DNA of 64,000 bases from Sulfolobales archaeon (GCA_025059075.1 JANXDZ010000004.1:1-64000), one strand, 5' to 3'; positions 50,331 to 59,329 are shown, numbered from the stretch's first letter. Notes: generated by a model not told the origin, from the sequence alone. Made by a program: numbers and translations.

Positions 50331-50974
50331 TGGCAGCTATGTCAGCTGTTGATAAGAGGAGCCTTGAGAACTGGGTTCCTAGAACGCGTGTAGGTAAGTT
50401 AGTGAAGGAGGGTAAGATAACTAGCTTAAGTGAATTGTTTAGTAAGAATATGCCGCTTATTGAGCCTGAAATAGTTGACTACCTACTTCCCGAGCTAATT
50501 TATGAAAGGCTTGATGCAACAATAGTTCAAAAGATGACTGATGCAGGTAGGATTACTAGGTTTAGAGTTGTCGTCATAGTTGGGAATAGAGGTGGATTTG
50601 TTGGAATAGGCTTTGGTAAAGCTAGACAGTACAACATAGCTCTTCAAAAGGCCTTAAGAACGGCTAAGCTAAACATAATCCCAGTTAGACGTGGCTGTGG
50701 AAGCTGGGAGTGTAGATGCAGTGAGCCTCACAGCGTTCCATTTACAGTGGCTGGAAAAATAGGGAGTGTAAGGATAGTAGTGAAGCCTGCTCCTAAAGGA
50801 ACAGGTCTTGTTGCTGGTGAAGTAGCTAAGAAAGTATTGAGCTTAGCTGGTGTAAACGATGCATGGACTAATACTATTGGTGAAACTAAGACTACGTATA
50901 ACTTTGCTGCAGCTACTCTAGATGCATTAAGGAAAACATACATCATTATAACTCCAGCTGATTGGAGTAGGTGA
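50330..50974 (+). CDS. rps5: Ribosomal protein S5 (uS5)
   Basis: Decoding-fidelity protein of the small subunit, 214 residues. Double-stranded RNA-binding-like domain [20 protein letters not shown] and the C-terminal domain [26 protein letters not shown]. It keeps the archaeal insertion [11 protein letters not shown] with three cysteines. GTG 50330. Confidence 0.95.
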   Translation: MAAMSAVDKRSLENWVPRTRVGKLVKEGKITSLSELFSKNMPLIEPEIVDYLLPELIYERLDATIVQKMTDAGRITRFRVVVIVGNRGGFVGIGFGKARQYNIALQKALRTAKLNIIPVRRGCGSWECRCSEPHSVPFTVAGKIGSVRIVVKPAPKGTGLVAGEVAKKVLSLAGVNDAWTNTIGETKTTYNFAAATLDALRKTYIIITPADWSR

Positions 50975-50982
50975 AGAAAATT

Positions 50983-51459
50983 ATGGCTGTATACGCTATA
51001 ATTAGAATTAGAGGTAGAGTAAATACTCCAAATGAAGTTGAGAAAACACTGAAACTCCTTAGATTAGTGAAGAAGTATCACGCTGCAATATATCCATCAA
51101 CGCTACCGGGATTAAAGGACATGTTAAATAAAGCTAAGGATTGGATTACGTGGGGGGAGATAAGTCAGGATGCGCTATCTGAATTACTTAGAAAAAGAGG
51201 GAGAACAGCTACAGGAGATCCATTAACAGATGAATTCGTTGAAAAGCACCTTGGATTAAAGGGAGGCATAGAAGCATTATCTAAAGCAATAATGAGTGGG
51301 GAAATAGCTTACCATAGGTTAAAGCATGTAGAGAAGGTATTTAGACTCCATCCACCTAAGGGAGGGTTAAAGGGGAGCATTAAGAAGCCATATAATGATG
51401 GTGGAGAACTAGGTTATAGAAATGGAGATATAAACCATTTATTGAAAAGAATGATCTAG
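50983..51459 (+). CDS. rpl30: Ribosomal protein L30 (uL30)
   Basis: Large-subunit protein, long archaeal form of 158 residues: YAIIRIRGRVNTPNEVEKTLKLL and FRLHPPKGGLKGSIKKPY with a C-terminal extension. The frame opens at GTG 50971; ATG 50983 follows GGTGAAG and gives the conserved MAVYAIIRIRG. Confidence 0.94.
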   Translation: MAVYAIIRIRGRVNTPNEVEKTLKLLRLVKKYHAAIYPSTLPGLKDMLNKAKDWITWGEISQDALSELLRKRGRTATGDPLTDEFVEKHLGLKGGIEALSKAIMSGEIAYHRLKHVEKVFRLHPPKGGLKGSIKKPYNDGGELGYRNGDINHLLKRMI

Positions 51460-51469
51460 GTGGAAGAGA

Positions 51470-51928
51470 GTGACTATTAGAAGAAGGAGTAAAAGTAGAA
51501 AGTTAAGGGGGAGAACAAGGACTATGGGCTGGGGTAGAGTAGGCCAGCATAGGAAGAGCGGTTCTAGAGGGGGCTTTGGACTAGTAGGATATCACAAGCA
51601 TAAGTGGTCGCTAGTCACTAAGCTAAAAGTCAAATGGTATGGAAAACACGGGTTTAAGAGCCCACAAGCTATAGCGTTAAAGATTAATGAAATAAATGTT
51701 GGAGAATTAAATGAAGCAATAGATGAATTAGTGAAGAAGGGTTTAGCTCAAATGGAAGGCGATAAAATAGTAGTGGATGTAGCTAAGTTAGGTTACAGTA
51801 AAGTGCTCGGTAGAGGAAAAGTTAGTAAAAAGATTAAATTAATAGCTCCTTCAATAACTGAATTAGCTAAGAGAAAGATAGAGGAAGCTGGAGGAGAAGT
51901 TTCTATAAGTAGATCTCCTCAGGGTTAA
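51470..51928 (+). CDS. rpl15: Ribosomal protein L15 (uL15)
   Basis: 152 residues with the RNA-binding SRKLRGRTRTMGWGRVGQHR and a C-terminal domain ending KVSKKIKLIAPSITELAKRKIEEAGG. GTG 51470. It ends the S8-L15 run; a 147-base gap with a promoter precedes secY. Confidence 0.94.
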   Translation: MTIRRRSKSRKLRGRTRTMGWGRVGQHRKSGSRGGFGLVGYHKHKWSLVTKLKVKWYGKHGFKSPQAIALKINEINVGELNEAIDELVKKGLAQMEGDKIVVDVAKLGYSKVLGRGKVSKKIKLIAPSITELAKRKIEEAGGEVSISRSPQG

Positions 51929-52008
51929 GGCTATAGAAAACCGCGGCTTCAGCAAAATCTCTTCAGCCACTTCCTCTAAAAGCTTAGTGAATGGAGGTAG
52001 TACGTTAG

Positions 52009-52021
52009 TTTAATTTATTAA
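52009..52021 (+). promoter_or_regulatory. Promoter of secY
   Basis: TTTAATTTATTAA lies 55-67 bases before ATG 52076; GGAGGAGTAG is the ribosome binding site. SecY can thus be made independently of the ribosomal operon. Confidence 0.45.
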
Positions 52022-52075
52022 GTATCCAGTTAACTAGCTACGTATGGGTAGCGTAATTGTGGAGGAGTAGATGCC

Positions 52076-53491
52076 ATGGGTGTACTCGATCTATTAGCAA
52101 ACACAGCGAATTACTTGCCTACAGCTATTAAGCCAGCTAGAAAGCCCAGCCTCTATGAGAGGTTTTTCTGGACGGCTGTTGCATTAGTGACGTATGTAGT
52201 TATGGCAAATACTCCACTCTATGGAATAAGCGTTGCTCAACAAAACATACTTCTCCTTGAGATAATATTTGCTTCAAATGCTGGAACATTAATGGAGCTT
52301 GGAATAGGCCCTATAGTTACTGCAGGTTTAATAATGCAGATACTTGTTGGAGCAAAGCTCATAGACATGGACTTAAGTAACCCTAGTGATAGAAAGAAGT
52401 TTACAGCAGCACAAAAAACGTTTGCAGTACTATTAGCTGCATTTCAAGCAGGTATGTATGCAGCTGGATGTAGATATTGGACAGTTACGCCAGGCCAAAA
52501 CCCATTCCTTGGCTGTACAGCTTCTCTTACAACTAGAGCTTTAACATCTATCCAATTATTTCTAGCTTCATACGTAGTGATACTTCTAGATGAAATGATT
52601 CAAAAGGGTTGGGGGATTGGAAGTGGCATAAGCCTCTTCATACTAGCTGGTGTAGCGCAGAGAATTTTCTGGAATATGTTTTCTCCAGTAATTGTCTATG
52701 GCGAGAAGTTCGGGTTAGTTCCCCGCTTAATTGATGTGCTAAGTACTGGGGGAAGCTTAAGTAACGTGCTAGTTAGAGCTTATGGAGCGGATGTACTTGG
52801 ACTAGTGGCTACAATAGTAGTAGTGTTTATAGTCGTGTACTTGCAGAGCATGACTATACAAATACCTGCTTCATCGCCTAAGCTGAGGAGCATAAAGACC
52901 AAGATACCTCTACAGTTCCTTTACGTAACTAATATACCTGTGCTACTTGTAGGAATACTATACAGTGACTTAGTTATATTTGCCAACATAGCTAGGATGT
53001 TTGGCTCAGGATGGATTGCGGATTTAATGGCTATGTATGACTCTGACAACAGACTTGTAGGAGGCCTCGCCTACTACCTCTCGCCGCCAAGCAATGTCTA
53101 TGGAGTATTAGCTGATCCATTTAAAGCCTTAGTATATTCCATAAGCTTCATTGCACTAGCAGTACTCTTCGGAGTTCTGTGGATCGAGGTTGCAGGACTT
53201 AATGCAGAAGCTCAGGCTGATCAACTGATTAAGTCAGGCATAGAGATCCCTGGCTTAAGGAGGAATCCCAAGATACTTAAGGATAGGCTTGAGAAGATCA
53301 TACCTCCACTAACGATCCTTAGCTCAATAATAGTTGCACTAATAGCTATAGCTGCCGATATCGCTGGTGCCTATGGATCGGGGATGGGTCTTCTGCTGGC
53401 TGTAGGAATAGTGCAGCAATACTATTCACTGATTACTTATGAGAGGGCTCTGGAAGCCTATCCATTATTAAAGAAGCTTGTAGGAGAGTAA
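52076..53491 (+). CDS. secY: Protein translocase subunit SecY
   Basis: Central channel of the Sec translocon in the cytoplasmic membrane, 471 residues and ten membrane helices. The plug region near MELGIGPIVTAGLIMQILVG, helix 5 with GWGIGSGISLFI, and the ribosome-binding cytosolic loops (IPASSPKLRSIKTKIPLQFLY and the loop before IIPPLTILSS) are recognisable. The DUF106 gene follows after 6 bases. Confidence 0.96.
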   Translation: MGVLDLLANTANYLPTAIKPARKPSLYERFFWTAVALVTYVVMANTPLYGISVAQQNILLLEIIFASNAGTLMELGIGPIVTAGLIMQILVGAKLIDMDLSNPSDRKKFTAAQKTFAVLLAAFQAGMYAAGCRYWTVTPGQNPFLGCTASLTTRALTSIQLFLASYVVILLDEMIQKGWGIGSGISLFILAGVAQRIFWNMFSPVIVYGEKFGLVPRLIDVLSTGGSLSNVLVRAYGADVLGLVATIVVVFIVVYLQSMTIQIPASSPKLRSIKTKIPLQFLYVTNIPVLLVGILYSDLVIFANIARMFGSGWIADLMAMYDSDNRLVGGLAYYLSPPSNVYGVLADPFKALVYSISFIALAVLFGVLWIEVAGLNAEAQADQLIKSGIEIPGLRRNPKILKDRLEKIIPPLTILSSIIVALIAIAADIAGAYGSGMGLLLAVGIVQQYYSLITYERALEAYPLLKKLVGE

Positions 53492-53497
53492 GTGTAA

Positions 53498-53950
53498 ATG
53501 CTTGCTTCAGTAGTCATATTAATTGGGTCATTACTATCGCTTCTCGCTACAGTAGTTTCAAATACTTTATCTAGGAAGAAGTACTTTACTGAAGCAATAG
53601 AGTTTCTCTCAAAAGTCCGCAGCGATGAAGCCAGCAGAGATAAGAGAAGCATTCGAAAGATGAGGAAAGTGAAGGGCTTTATTGAAAGATATAGGAGGAG
53701 GATGTTTATACTCTTCATGGTTAACTTCACGGTATTCATGTTATCTTATACAGCAGCTATAGTAGCTACATACTTTACTGCTTACTACCTAGCTGGTGGA
53801 GAATTCTACGTTGCTCTACCCATATATATTCCGCTTGTAAGTTACTCTATGAATGGCTCATATAGAGTTGGCTTAGTAATACTGGCGTTGCTTGGGTTTC
53901 TAGCACCATCATACTTATTCACTAAGGCGTCAAAGCTTTACTCTATGTAG
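53498..53950 (+). CDS. DUF106/EMC3-TMCO1-like membrane protein (Oxa1 superfamily)
   Basis: Archaeal member of the Oxa1/YidC superfamily, likely a membrane-protein insertase partner of Sec. 150 residues: an N-terminal helix, a basic helical-hairpin cytosolic segment (LSRKKYFTEAIEFLSKVRSD...RKMRKVKGFIERYRRRM) and two more helices. It follows secY, as in other archaea, although in many the adk gene lies between them and here it does not. Confidence 0.85.
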   Translation: MLASVVILIGSLLSLLATVVSNTLSRKKYFTEAIEFLSKVRSDEASRDKRSIRKMRKVKGFIERYRRRMFILFMVNFTVFMLSYTAAIVATYFTAYYLAGGEFYVALPIYIPLVSYSMNGSYRVGLVILALLGFLAPSYLFTKASKLYSM

Positions 53951-53978
53951 AATTCACGTCTTTAGAGCATTCAAGAAG

Positions 53979-53987
53979 TTTATAAAT
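53979..53987 (+). promoter_or_regulatory. TATA box of rpl34e
   Basis: TTTATAAAT, 43-51 bases before TTG 54030, with GAGGAGGAG as ribosome binding site. Confidence 0.5.
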
Positions 53988-54029
53988 CTCTGACTTATGA
54001 AATCCACTAATAAGTGAGGAGGAGCAATA

Positions 54030-54314
54030 TTGCCAAAGCTATGGCAGAGAAGCAGCTCTAGGAGAAGGATATGTAGAAGGATCCCTAGTGGTGTAGCTGT
54101 TGTTCACTATGAGTTAAGGAATGTGAATGTAGCTAAGTGCTCTATATGTGGTACTCAACTAGGCGGAATCCCAAGGCTTAACTTAAGTAGTTTAAGAAAG
54201 CTTGCTAAGACTGAGAAAAGGCCTGAGAGAATCTATGGAGGAACTCTATGTCATAGATGTCTAGCTAACCTATTGAAGGAAGCTGCGAGAGTAATTAAGT
54301 TACAGAGAAGTTGA
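54030..54314 (+). CDS. rpl34e: Ribosomal protein L34e (eL34)
   Basis: Archaeal/eukaryotic large-subunit protein of 94 residues with zinc ligands CSICGTQLGG and CHRCLANLLKEA (CxxC pairs) and a basic start KLWQRSSSRRRICRRIPSG. TTG 54030. Confidence 0.93.
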   Translation: MPKLWQRSSSRRRICRRIPSGVAVVHYELRNVNVAKCSICGTQLGGIPRLNLSSLRKLAKTEKRPERIYGGTLCHRCLANLLKEAARVIKLQRS

Positions 54315-54352
54315 ACTCCCTGCATTTTTTAATTGAGTCTATGGAGGATTCA

Positions 54353-54360
54353 TTTAAATA
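54353..54360 (+). promoter_or_regulatory. TATA box of cmk
   Basis: TTTAAATA, 38-45 bases before the chosen TTG start of the cytidylate kinase. Confidence 0.45.
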
Positions 54361-54397
54361 CAACCTTCCATAGCTAAACAATGACTGGGTGAATGAC

Positions 54398-54940
54398 TTG
54401 GTTGTGATAGCTGTAAGTGGTCCTCCTGGTGGGGGAAAGACTACTCAGGCACTTAAACTAGCTGAAAAACTTAAGCTAGAGTATCATTCAGCTGGCTCCA
54501 TCTTTAGAGCAATAGCTTCTGAAAGAGGAGTAAGTCTTGAAGAACTAAGTGTGCAAGCTATGAAAGCACCTGAAATAGATTTAGAAATAGATAAGAGAAG
54601 CATCGAACTATCGAAGGAAAATGCTGTTTTAGATGGCCATCTTACGGCGTGGGTCTTAAAGGATATAGCTGATGTGAAAGTGCTTATAACAGCTCCTCTA
54701 TTAACTAGAGCTATGAGAATATCTATGAGAGATGGTAAAAAACTTGAGGATTCACTGAGGGAAACTATAATTAGAGAGTACTCTCAGTTAAGGAGGTTTA
54801 TAGAGTACTATGGCATAGATCCTAGGGACACTGAAGTCTTTGACTTAACTATAAGTACAGGCAAGCTAATTCCAGAAGACACTGAGTCAATAGTAAGTGT
54901 AGCTGTAGAAAAACTACTAAAAGCAGCTGGGAGAAAATAA
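54398..54940 (+). CDS. cmk: Cytidylate kinase, archaeal type
   Basis: Phosphorylates CMP/dCMP with ATP. About 180 residues; P-loop VSGPPGGGKTTQ, nucleotide-binding YHSAGSIFRAIASERG, lid region IREYSQLRRFIEYYGID and the end DLTISTG. Found between L34e and L14e in most crenarchaea. GTG 54389 is open, but TTG 54398 follows GGGTGA at good spacing. Confidence 0.92.
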   Translation: MVVIAVSGPPGGGKTTQALKLAEKLKLEYHSAGSIFRAIASERGVSLEELSVQAMKAPEIDLEIDKRSIELSKENAVLDGHLTAWVLKDIADVKVLITAPLLTRAMRISMRDGKKLEDSLRETIIREYSQLRRFIEYYGIDPRDTEVFDLTISTGKLIPEDTESIVSVAVEKLLKAAGRK

Positions 54941-54992
54941 TAAAAGCTAAAGCACTTTAGTACTCTTTAAGTTAGAGGACTGGGGAAGCACT

Positions 54993-55283
54993 ATGCCTGC
55001 AATAGAAGTTGGAAGGATATGCGTGAAAGTATCTGGCAGAGAAGCTGGCTTAAAGTGTGTCATAGTAAACATAATTGACGATAATTTCGTCCTAGTGACT
55101 GGGCCAAAGAGTTTAACTGGTGTAAAGAGGAGGAGGGTTAATATAAAGCACATAGAGCCTCTTGAAGTGAAAATCAATATACTGAAGGGAGCAAGCGATG
55201 AAGATGTTCTTAAGGCAATTGAAGAAGCAGGTTTAGTAGAGTTCATGAAGGAGAGAGTGAAGATCGAGGTAAAACCCATTTGA
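54993..55283 (+). CDS. rpl14e: Ribosomal protein L14e (eL14)
   Basis: KOW-domain protein of the large subunit, 96 residues: [21 protein letters not shown] and the [12 protein letters not shown] strand. Conserved neighbour of cbf5. ATG 54993 with GGGGAAG upstream. Confidence 0.92.
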   Translation: MPAIEVGRICVKVSGREAGLKCVIVNIIDDNFVLVTGPKSLTGVKRRRVNIKHIEPLEVKINILKGASDEDVLKAIEEAGLVEFMKERVKIEVKPI

Positions 55284-55334
55284 GTTAATAAGCTATTTTA
55301 GTGGAGTTACAGGTTCTTAACACGGTGCTGTATT

Positions 55335-56369
55335 TTGGATAAAGAGAGTGGGCTGTCTTTCCTCAACGATCTAGCGGCTAGAGCTTGTATAAAGCATGAA
55401 TGGATAGTCGTAAGAGATGAAGACACTGATCCTAGATATGGAACTCCGCCGTACAGTAGAGACCTTAAAAACCATTTAGAGAATGGTGTGATAAACTTAG
55501 ATAAGCCCCCTGGGCCAACAAGCCATGAAGTAGTTGCATGGATAAAGAAAATGTTTGGCATTAGCAAAGCTGGTCATGGAGGGACTCTAGATCCAAAAGT
55601 CACTGGAGTGCTTCCAGTAGCTTTGGGGAATGCAACTAAAGTTATTGGAAGCGTTGTCCATACATTGAAGGAGTATGTAATGGTGATGCAATTCCACAGC
55701 GAAGTACCTGAAGAGAGAGTTAGAGAAGCTTTAAAACTATTTATTGGACAAATATATCAAAGGCCTCCGCTGAGATCTAGTGTCAAGAGATCTATTAGAG
55801 TTAAAACAATTCACAGTGTAGAGCTCTTAGAACACACTGGGAAGTACTCACTGATCAAAGTAGAGTGCGATCCAGGAACTTATATGAGGAAGCTAGCGCA
55901 CGATATAGGTTTAATAATAGGTGTTGGAGCCCATATGAGGGAGCTGAGGAGAACTAGGACTGGGCCATTTAAGGAAGATGAAACATTAGTTAGAATGCAG
56001 GATGTTTCTGAAGCTCTATACTTGTGGAGAGCCATCAATGATGAGCGTTTACTTAGAAAAATAGTGCAACCAGTTGAAGTTGCTACAGCTCACTTACCAA
56101 AGATAGTCGTTAGAGATACCGCCGTTGGATCGATAGCTCATGGAGCTAGCTTAGCTGCTCCGGGTTTAGTAATGCTAACTAAGGATGTAGTGAGAGATTC
56201 AACGGTAGCTCTATTCACTCTTAAAGGAGAGTTAGTTGCACTAGGTCAAGCGCTCTACAATGCTGAGGAAATGGCTTCATTAAGTAAAGGCATCGTAGTT
56301 AAGACTAAGAGAGTCTATATGGATCCAGATATATATCCGAGGGCTTGGAAAAGCGTTAAGCAACAGTGA
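55335..56369 (+). CDS. cbf5: Pseudouridine synthase Cbf5 (H/ACA RNP catalytic subunit)
   Basis: Catalytic subunit of H/ACA ribonucleoproteins that isomerises uridines in rRNA, and acts on tRNA U55 in archaea. 344 residues: TruB-like motif I NLDKPPGPTSHEVV, motif II with the catalytic Asp in GHGGTLDPKVTGVLP, YQRPPLRSSVKR and CDPGTYMRKLAHDIG; C-terminal PUA domain from about residue 255 (LPKIVVRDTAVGSIAHGA). Start TTG 55335. Partners Gar1, Nop10 and L7Ae are elsewhere. Confidence 0.95.
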   Translation: MDKESGLSFLNDLAARACIKHEWIVVRDEDTDPRYGTPPYSRDLKNHLENGVINLDKPPGPTSHEVVAWIKKMFGISKAGHGGTLDPKVTGVLPVALGNATKVIGSVVHTLKEYVMVMQFHSEVPEERVREALKLFIGQIYQRPPLRSSVKRSIRVKTIHSVELLEHTGKYSLIKVECDPGTYMRKLAHDIGLIIGVGAHMRELRRTRTGPFKEDETLVRMQDVSEALYLWRAINDERLLRKIVQPVEVATAHLPKIVVRDTAVGSIAHGASLAAPGLVMLTKDVVRDSTVALFTLKGELVALGQALYNAEEMASLSKGIVVKTKRVYMDPDIYPRAWKSVKQQ

Positions 56370-56554
56370 ACGATCAGTATTTTCAAAATGAAGGAATAAT
56401 GCAGCTTTTTACACACGTGATGTAGTTAATGAACCTTCACTACAACTTTTCCGCTACTTACTGAATAACTTGCCAGCACTACATGAGAATTTCATGAAGT
56501 TCCATCAATGTGTGTAAAGCAAAATAGAACTTAAGTAATCATGTATTTATTTAG
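56370..56554. other. Spacer, cbf5 end to tRNA-Lys (TTT)
   Basis: No gene recognised. The last 11 bases before the tRNA 3' end match the flank of the other tRNA-Lys gene. Confidence 0.3.
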
Positions 56555-56628
56555 CGGGCCCGCCGGGATTTGAACCCGGGACCTACGGGTTAAAAGCCCG
56601 CCGCTCTACCAGGCTGAGCTACGGGCCC
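56555..56628 (-). tRNA. tRNA-Lys (TTT)
   Basis: Cloverleaf identical to tRNA-Lys(CTT) at 31496-31569 apart from anticodon base 34 (loop CTTTTAA). No intron; discriminator G; no CCA. Confidence 0.95.
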
Positions 56629-56658
56629 ACACTGCTAGAATTGATAAAGAGCTGTTCC

Positions 56659-56665
56659 TTTTATA
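56659..56665 (-). promoter_or_regulatory. TATA box of tRNA-Lys (TTT)
   Basis: TATAAAA on the minus strand, 31-37 bases upstream of the tRNA; the 25 bases after it equal those of the other tRNA-Lys. Confidence 0.5.
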
Positions 56666-56873
56666 CGCTACTCCTCAATAGATTAATTACTAATGTTACT
56701 CTGATTTAGATTATGAAGTTCCCTGAGGGCACTCAATATTCATTAGTACACAGACACTTTCATCATCACTAGGTAGGTATAGGATTTAGTGCTTTCCCTA
56801 TACTTAGTGATGTATACTTATTCTGCTTCGGCCATAGAGATGCCATTGCATTTATGTAGAATAGTACTTATGA

Positions 56874-57123
56874 CTCCTTATCAGCTCTCTTCTCGTTTTT
56901 GAAAAGCTGCTCATCAATGGATGTGGAGAGCTCGTTGAAACCCTGAAGATCGTGGTTGTAACTGAAAGCTCTGCTCCCTTTAGAGCTGGGACAAAGATGA
57001 TCTATTGCAATAGTTTACATTAGTGATGGAAAGTGCATGTGCATTAACTGTAAGAAAGCATTAACCCTAGCTATAGAGATGAGGGTTAGCCTAAAGCATG
57101 TGAATAGAGAGTATAGTGCTTGA
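56874..57123 (+). pseudogene. Decayed protein gene, family not identified
   Basis: The 635-base spacer between tRNA-Lys and DUF99 has no intact gene, but two plus-strand frames look coding. Frame 56874-57023 contains LLVFEKLLINGCGELVETLK and VVVTESSAPFRAGTKM; a shifted frame 57001-57123 continues YISDGKCMCINCKKALTLAI and then reaches a stop. Four closely spaced cysteines hint at a metal site. No start codon is in place. I infer a frameshifted remnant; I cannot name the family. Confidence 0.4.
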
Positions 57124-57263
57124 GGAGATGATCTCTCGCTACTTCAACTGCTCTGTAAATGAAAAATGTAAGCCGAAATGAATGCAGAGAAGCGTGAACC
57201 GTGGAGAACCCTCATTCTTTCAGGTTAGGGAGGAGGTTAGGTAAACTCATATAGAAGCTGGAT

Positions 57264-57854
57264 TTATGAAACATCCGTTCCCCTGGAAATGAGGGTTCTA
57301 CTTACTTTAGATGCAAGCATGCCGGCTATTCTAAGGGGCTCAGGCTCAGGTGAGTACATTTGTGATTTCCTGAGAATATCTAGTGCAGTGTTTTCACTTA
57401 ATCCTACTGGAGTATATTCATAAACCCCCCACCAGGTGTAAATCTTAGCTCTCCACTTGAGGATTCTCTCTATTACATTTAACCTCAACTCATAATCATG
57501 GAAATGCTTTACCAAGGCCCTCCTTATCTTATCTACGCTTAGTTGATGTCTAAAAAAGACTATTGCTGGACAGCCCGTTTCACTAAGTAGTTTATGTGGA
57601 TCAACTATGTTGAATCCCGCGTAAGTAACTCCATCAAGTATTATTGGTGCGTTAGCATTTAATAACTTAACTAAGCTAATGGCTTTATTCGTTGCATCAA
57701 GACCATCTATCAATACATCACTAATGGCTGCTGCTTCAACATTCCTCTCACTTAAGTCATAGACTATTGCTGCAAGCACAGTGCTTCCCTTAAAGTACTT
57801 GTAGTATACGGGGAAAAAGCCGTCGTCTATAGCTATAACTCTCTGTTTAAGCAA
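57264..57854 (-). CDS. DUF99 family protein (endonuclease V-like fold)
   Basis: 196 residues. Acidic motifs RVIAIDDGFFP, IVYDLSERNVEAAAISDVLIDGLDAT and IILDGVTYAGFNIVD match DUF99, a family distantly related to endonuclease V with an RNase H-like metal site. Function unproven; DNA or RNA repair is suspected. TTG 57854 follows GGAGGAG. Confidence 0.82.
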   Translation of the reverse strand: MLKQRVIAIDDGFFPVYYKYFKGSTVLAAIVYDLSERNVEAAAISDVLIDGLDATNKAISLVKLLNANAPIILDGVTYAGFNIVDPHKLLSETGCPAIVFFRHQLSVDKIRRALVKHFHDYELRLNVIERILKWRAKIYTWWGVYEYTPVGLSENTALDILRKSQMYSPEPEPLRIAGMLASKVSRTLISRGTDVS

Positions 57855-57885
57855 TACACTCCTCCAAGTAAACGATTCTCACTGG

Positions 57886-57963
57886 ATAAATATGCTTATA
57901 TTTTACTTCCTTACCTAGAGCTGTAAGATGGAGAACTCATCTCAATAAATAAGTATGCTTATA
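57886..57963. repeat. Direct repeat between orc1/cdc6 and DUF99
   Basis: ATAAATATGCTTATA (57886-57900) and ATAAGTATGCTTATA (57949-57963) agree at 14 of 15 positions, 63 bases apart. The first copy sits where the TATA box of the DUF99 gene is expected (32-46 bases upstream). The pair could also be part of an origin region. Confidence 0.4.
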
Positions 57964-58005
57964 CAGACTTCCTCTCCTCTGGAGAAAGAACTCTCAGCGC
58001 GATGG

Positions 58006-59187
58006 CTATACGTTTAGGCAATCGATAATAGTGTTGATGACTAGCTCAGGTATTTTTATTACTTTAGTCTTTCCATACCTCCCCCTATTCATTACAACTG
58101 CATTAACAAGACCGAGCATGTCTAGTTCGCCAATTATTTCACTGATCCTCCTTTGAGTTAAAGGCTCTACGCGCATTTCCTTAGCCATTTTTACGTAAGT
58201 ATTAAATGTTTCACCAGTTGTAGCACTCCCTTTATCATTCACTATAGTCACTATGGCCTTGAGAACGAGCTTTGAATGAAGGGGTAGTGATGAAATTACT
58301 TGCTTTATTCTACCATGCTCTATTTCTAGAAGAGCTTGCTTCACGTGATCTATTGCAACTATTGGAGCTTCAAGTCTCTCAGCTATTTCACCAGCAATCC
58401 TCAGTAAATCTAACGCTCTTCTAGCATCTCCGTGCTCTCTAGCTGCTAAAGCTGCAGCATACTTTATTACTTCAGGTGTTATAGCTAAGGGATTGAAAGC
58501 TAACTTAGCTCTCTCTTGAAGAATATCCTCTAGTTGTTCAGCATTATATGGAGGGAAAACTACTTCTACTTCCCCTAGGCTACTCCTCACCCTTGGATCA
58601 AGGCCTTCAACGAAGTTTATATCATTAGTTATCCCAATTAATGATGCTTTAGCTTGTTTAAGCTCTTCATTAATTCTAACTAGTTTATACAAAAGATCGT
58701 CTCCATGTCTTTTAACATAGTAATCAATTTCATCGAGTATCATTACGTGTGTGCCTCCCCAACTGTTTAGAGCTTCAACGTATCTCCTATAGACTTCTGC
58801 AATAGCTATGCCTGTCTGAGGTATTCTTAGCCCCATGCTTCTAGCTATTTCAGATATTATTCTATAGGTAGTATCAGCTTTCCTAGTGTTTACGTATGCA
58901 TACTTAAACTTTGTAGCAAGCTTTTTAGCCTTCTCCTCAAGCCCTCTTAAAGTAAATAGTGTTACAGCAGTCTTTCCAGTACCTGTTAAGCCATATATCA
59001 ATATGTTGCTTGACCTAACTCCCTCAAGGACTGGGGCAAGTATTGAAGCTATTCTCTCAATCTCCTTCTCGCGGTGGGGGAGTTTTTCAGGTATGTAGTC
59101 TGGGTGGAGTTTCTCCTTATCTACGAATATCCTTACTTTCTTAGCAAGCCTTAACTCGATCACTTTTTCTAATACGTCCTTACTCAA
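58006..59187 (-). CDS. cdc6: Orc1/Cdc6 replication initiator
   Basis: AAA+ protein that binds origin recognition boxes and helps load the MCM helicase. DYIPEKLPHREKEI begins the AAA+ core, Walker A is YGLTGTGKTAV, Walker B MILDEIDYY, sensor 1 GITNDINF, sensor 2 HGDARRALDLLRIAG; a C-terminal winged-helix domain follows (RRISEIIGELDMLGLVNAV, GRYGKTKVIKI). The frame is open to ATG 59274, but a TATA-like box at 59285-59292 puts transcription start inside it; TTG 59187 follows GGTGTA and gives the usual N-terminal length. Both starts are possible. Confidence 0.9.
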   Translation of the reverse strand: MSKDVLEKVIELRLAKKVRIFVDKEKLHPDYIPEKLPHREKEIERIASILAPVLEGVRSSNILIYGLTGTGKTAVTLFTLRGLEEKAKKLATKFKYAYVNTRKADTTYRIISEIARSMGLRIPQTGIAIAEVYRRYVEALNSWGGTHVMILDEIDYYVKRHGDDLLYKLVRINEELKQAKASLIGITNDINFVEGLDPRVRSSLGEVEVVFPPYNAEQLEDILQERAKLAFNPLAITPEVIKYAAALAAREHGDARRALDLLRIAGEIAERLEAPIVAIDHVKQALLEIEHGRIKQVISSLPLHSKLVLKAIVTIVNDKGSATTGETFNTYVKMAKEMRVEPLTQRRISEIIGELDMLGLVNAVVMNRGRYGKTKVIKIPELVINTIIDCLNV

Positions 59188-59329
59188 GTAGAATACACCG
59201 TAAGCAACACTTCTACTTGAAAAGACTATCCCGTGATTAATAAGTAATCTTGAATTACGCATTAACATAGGCATGGTTGCCGGAATATAAATAGTTACTT
59301 AAGCTATGTAATATTTTTTAAAACATCAT

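Noticed and set aside
57966-57995. CTCC-TCT-GGAG inverted repeat as an origin recognition box
   Set aside because: It lacks the asymmetric G-rich extension of known boxes and occurs once, so I kept it only as a weak hint.
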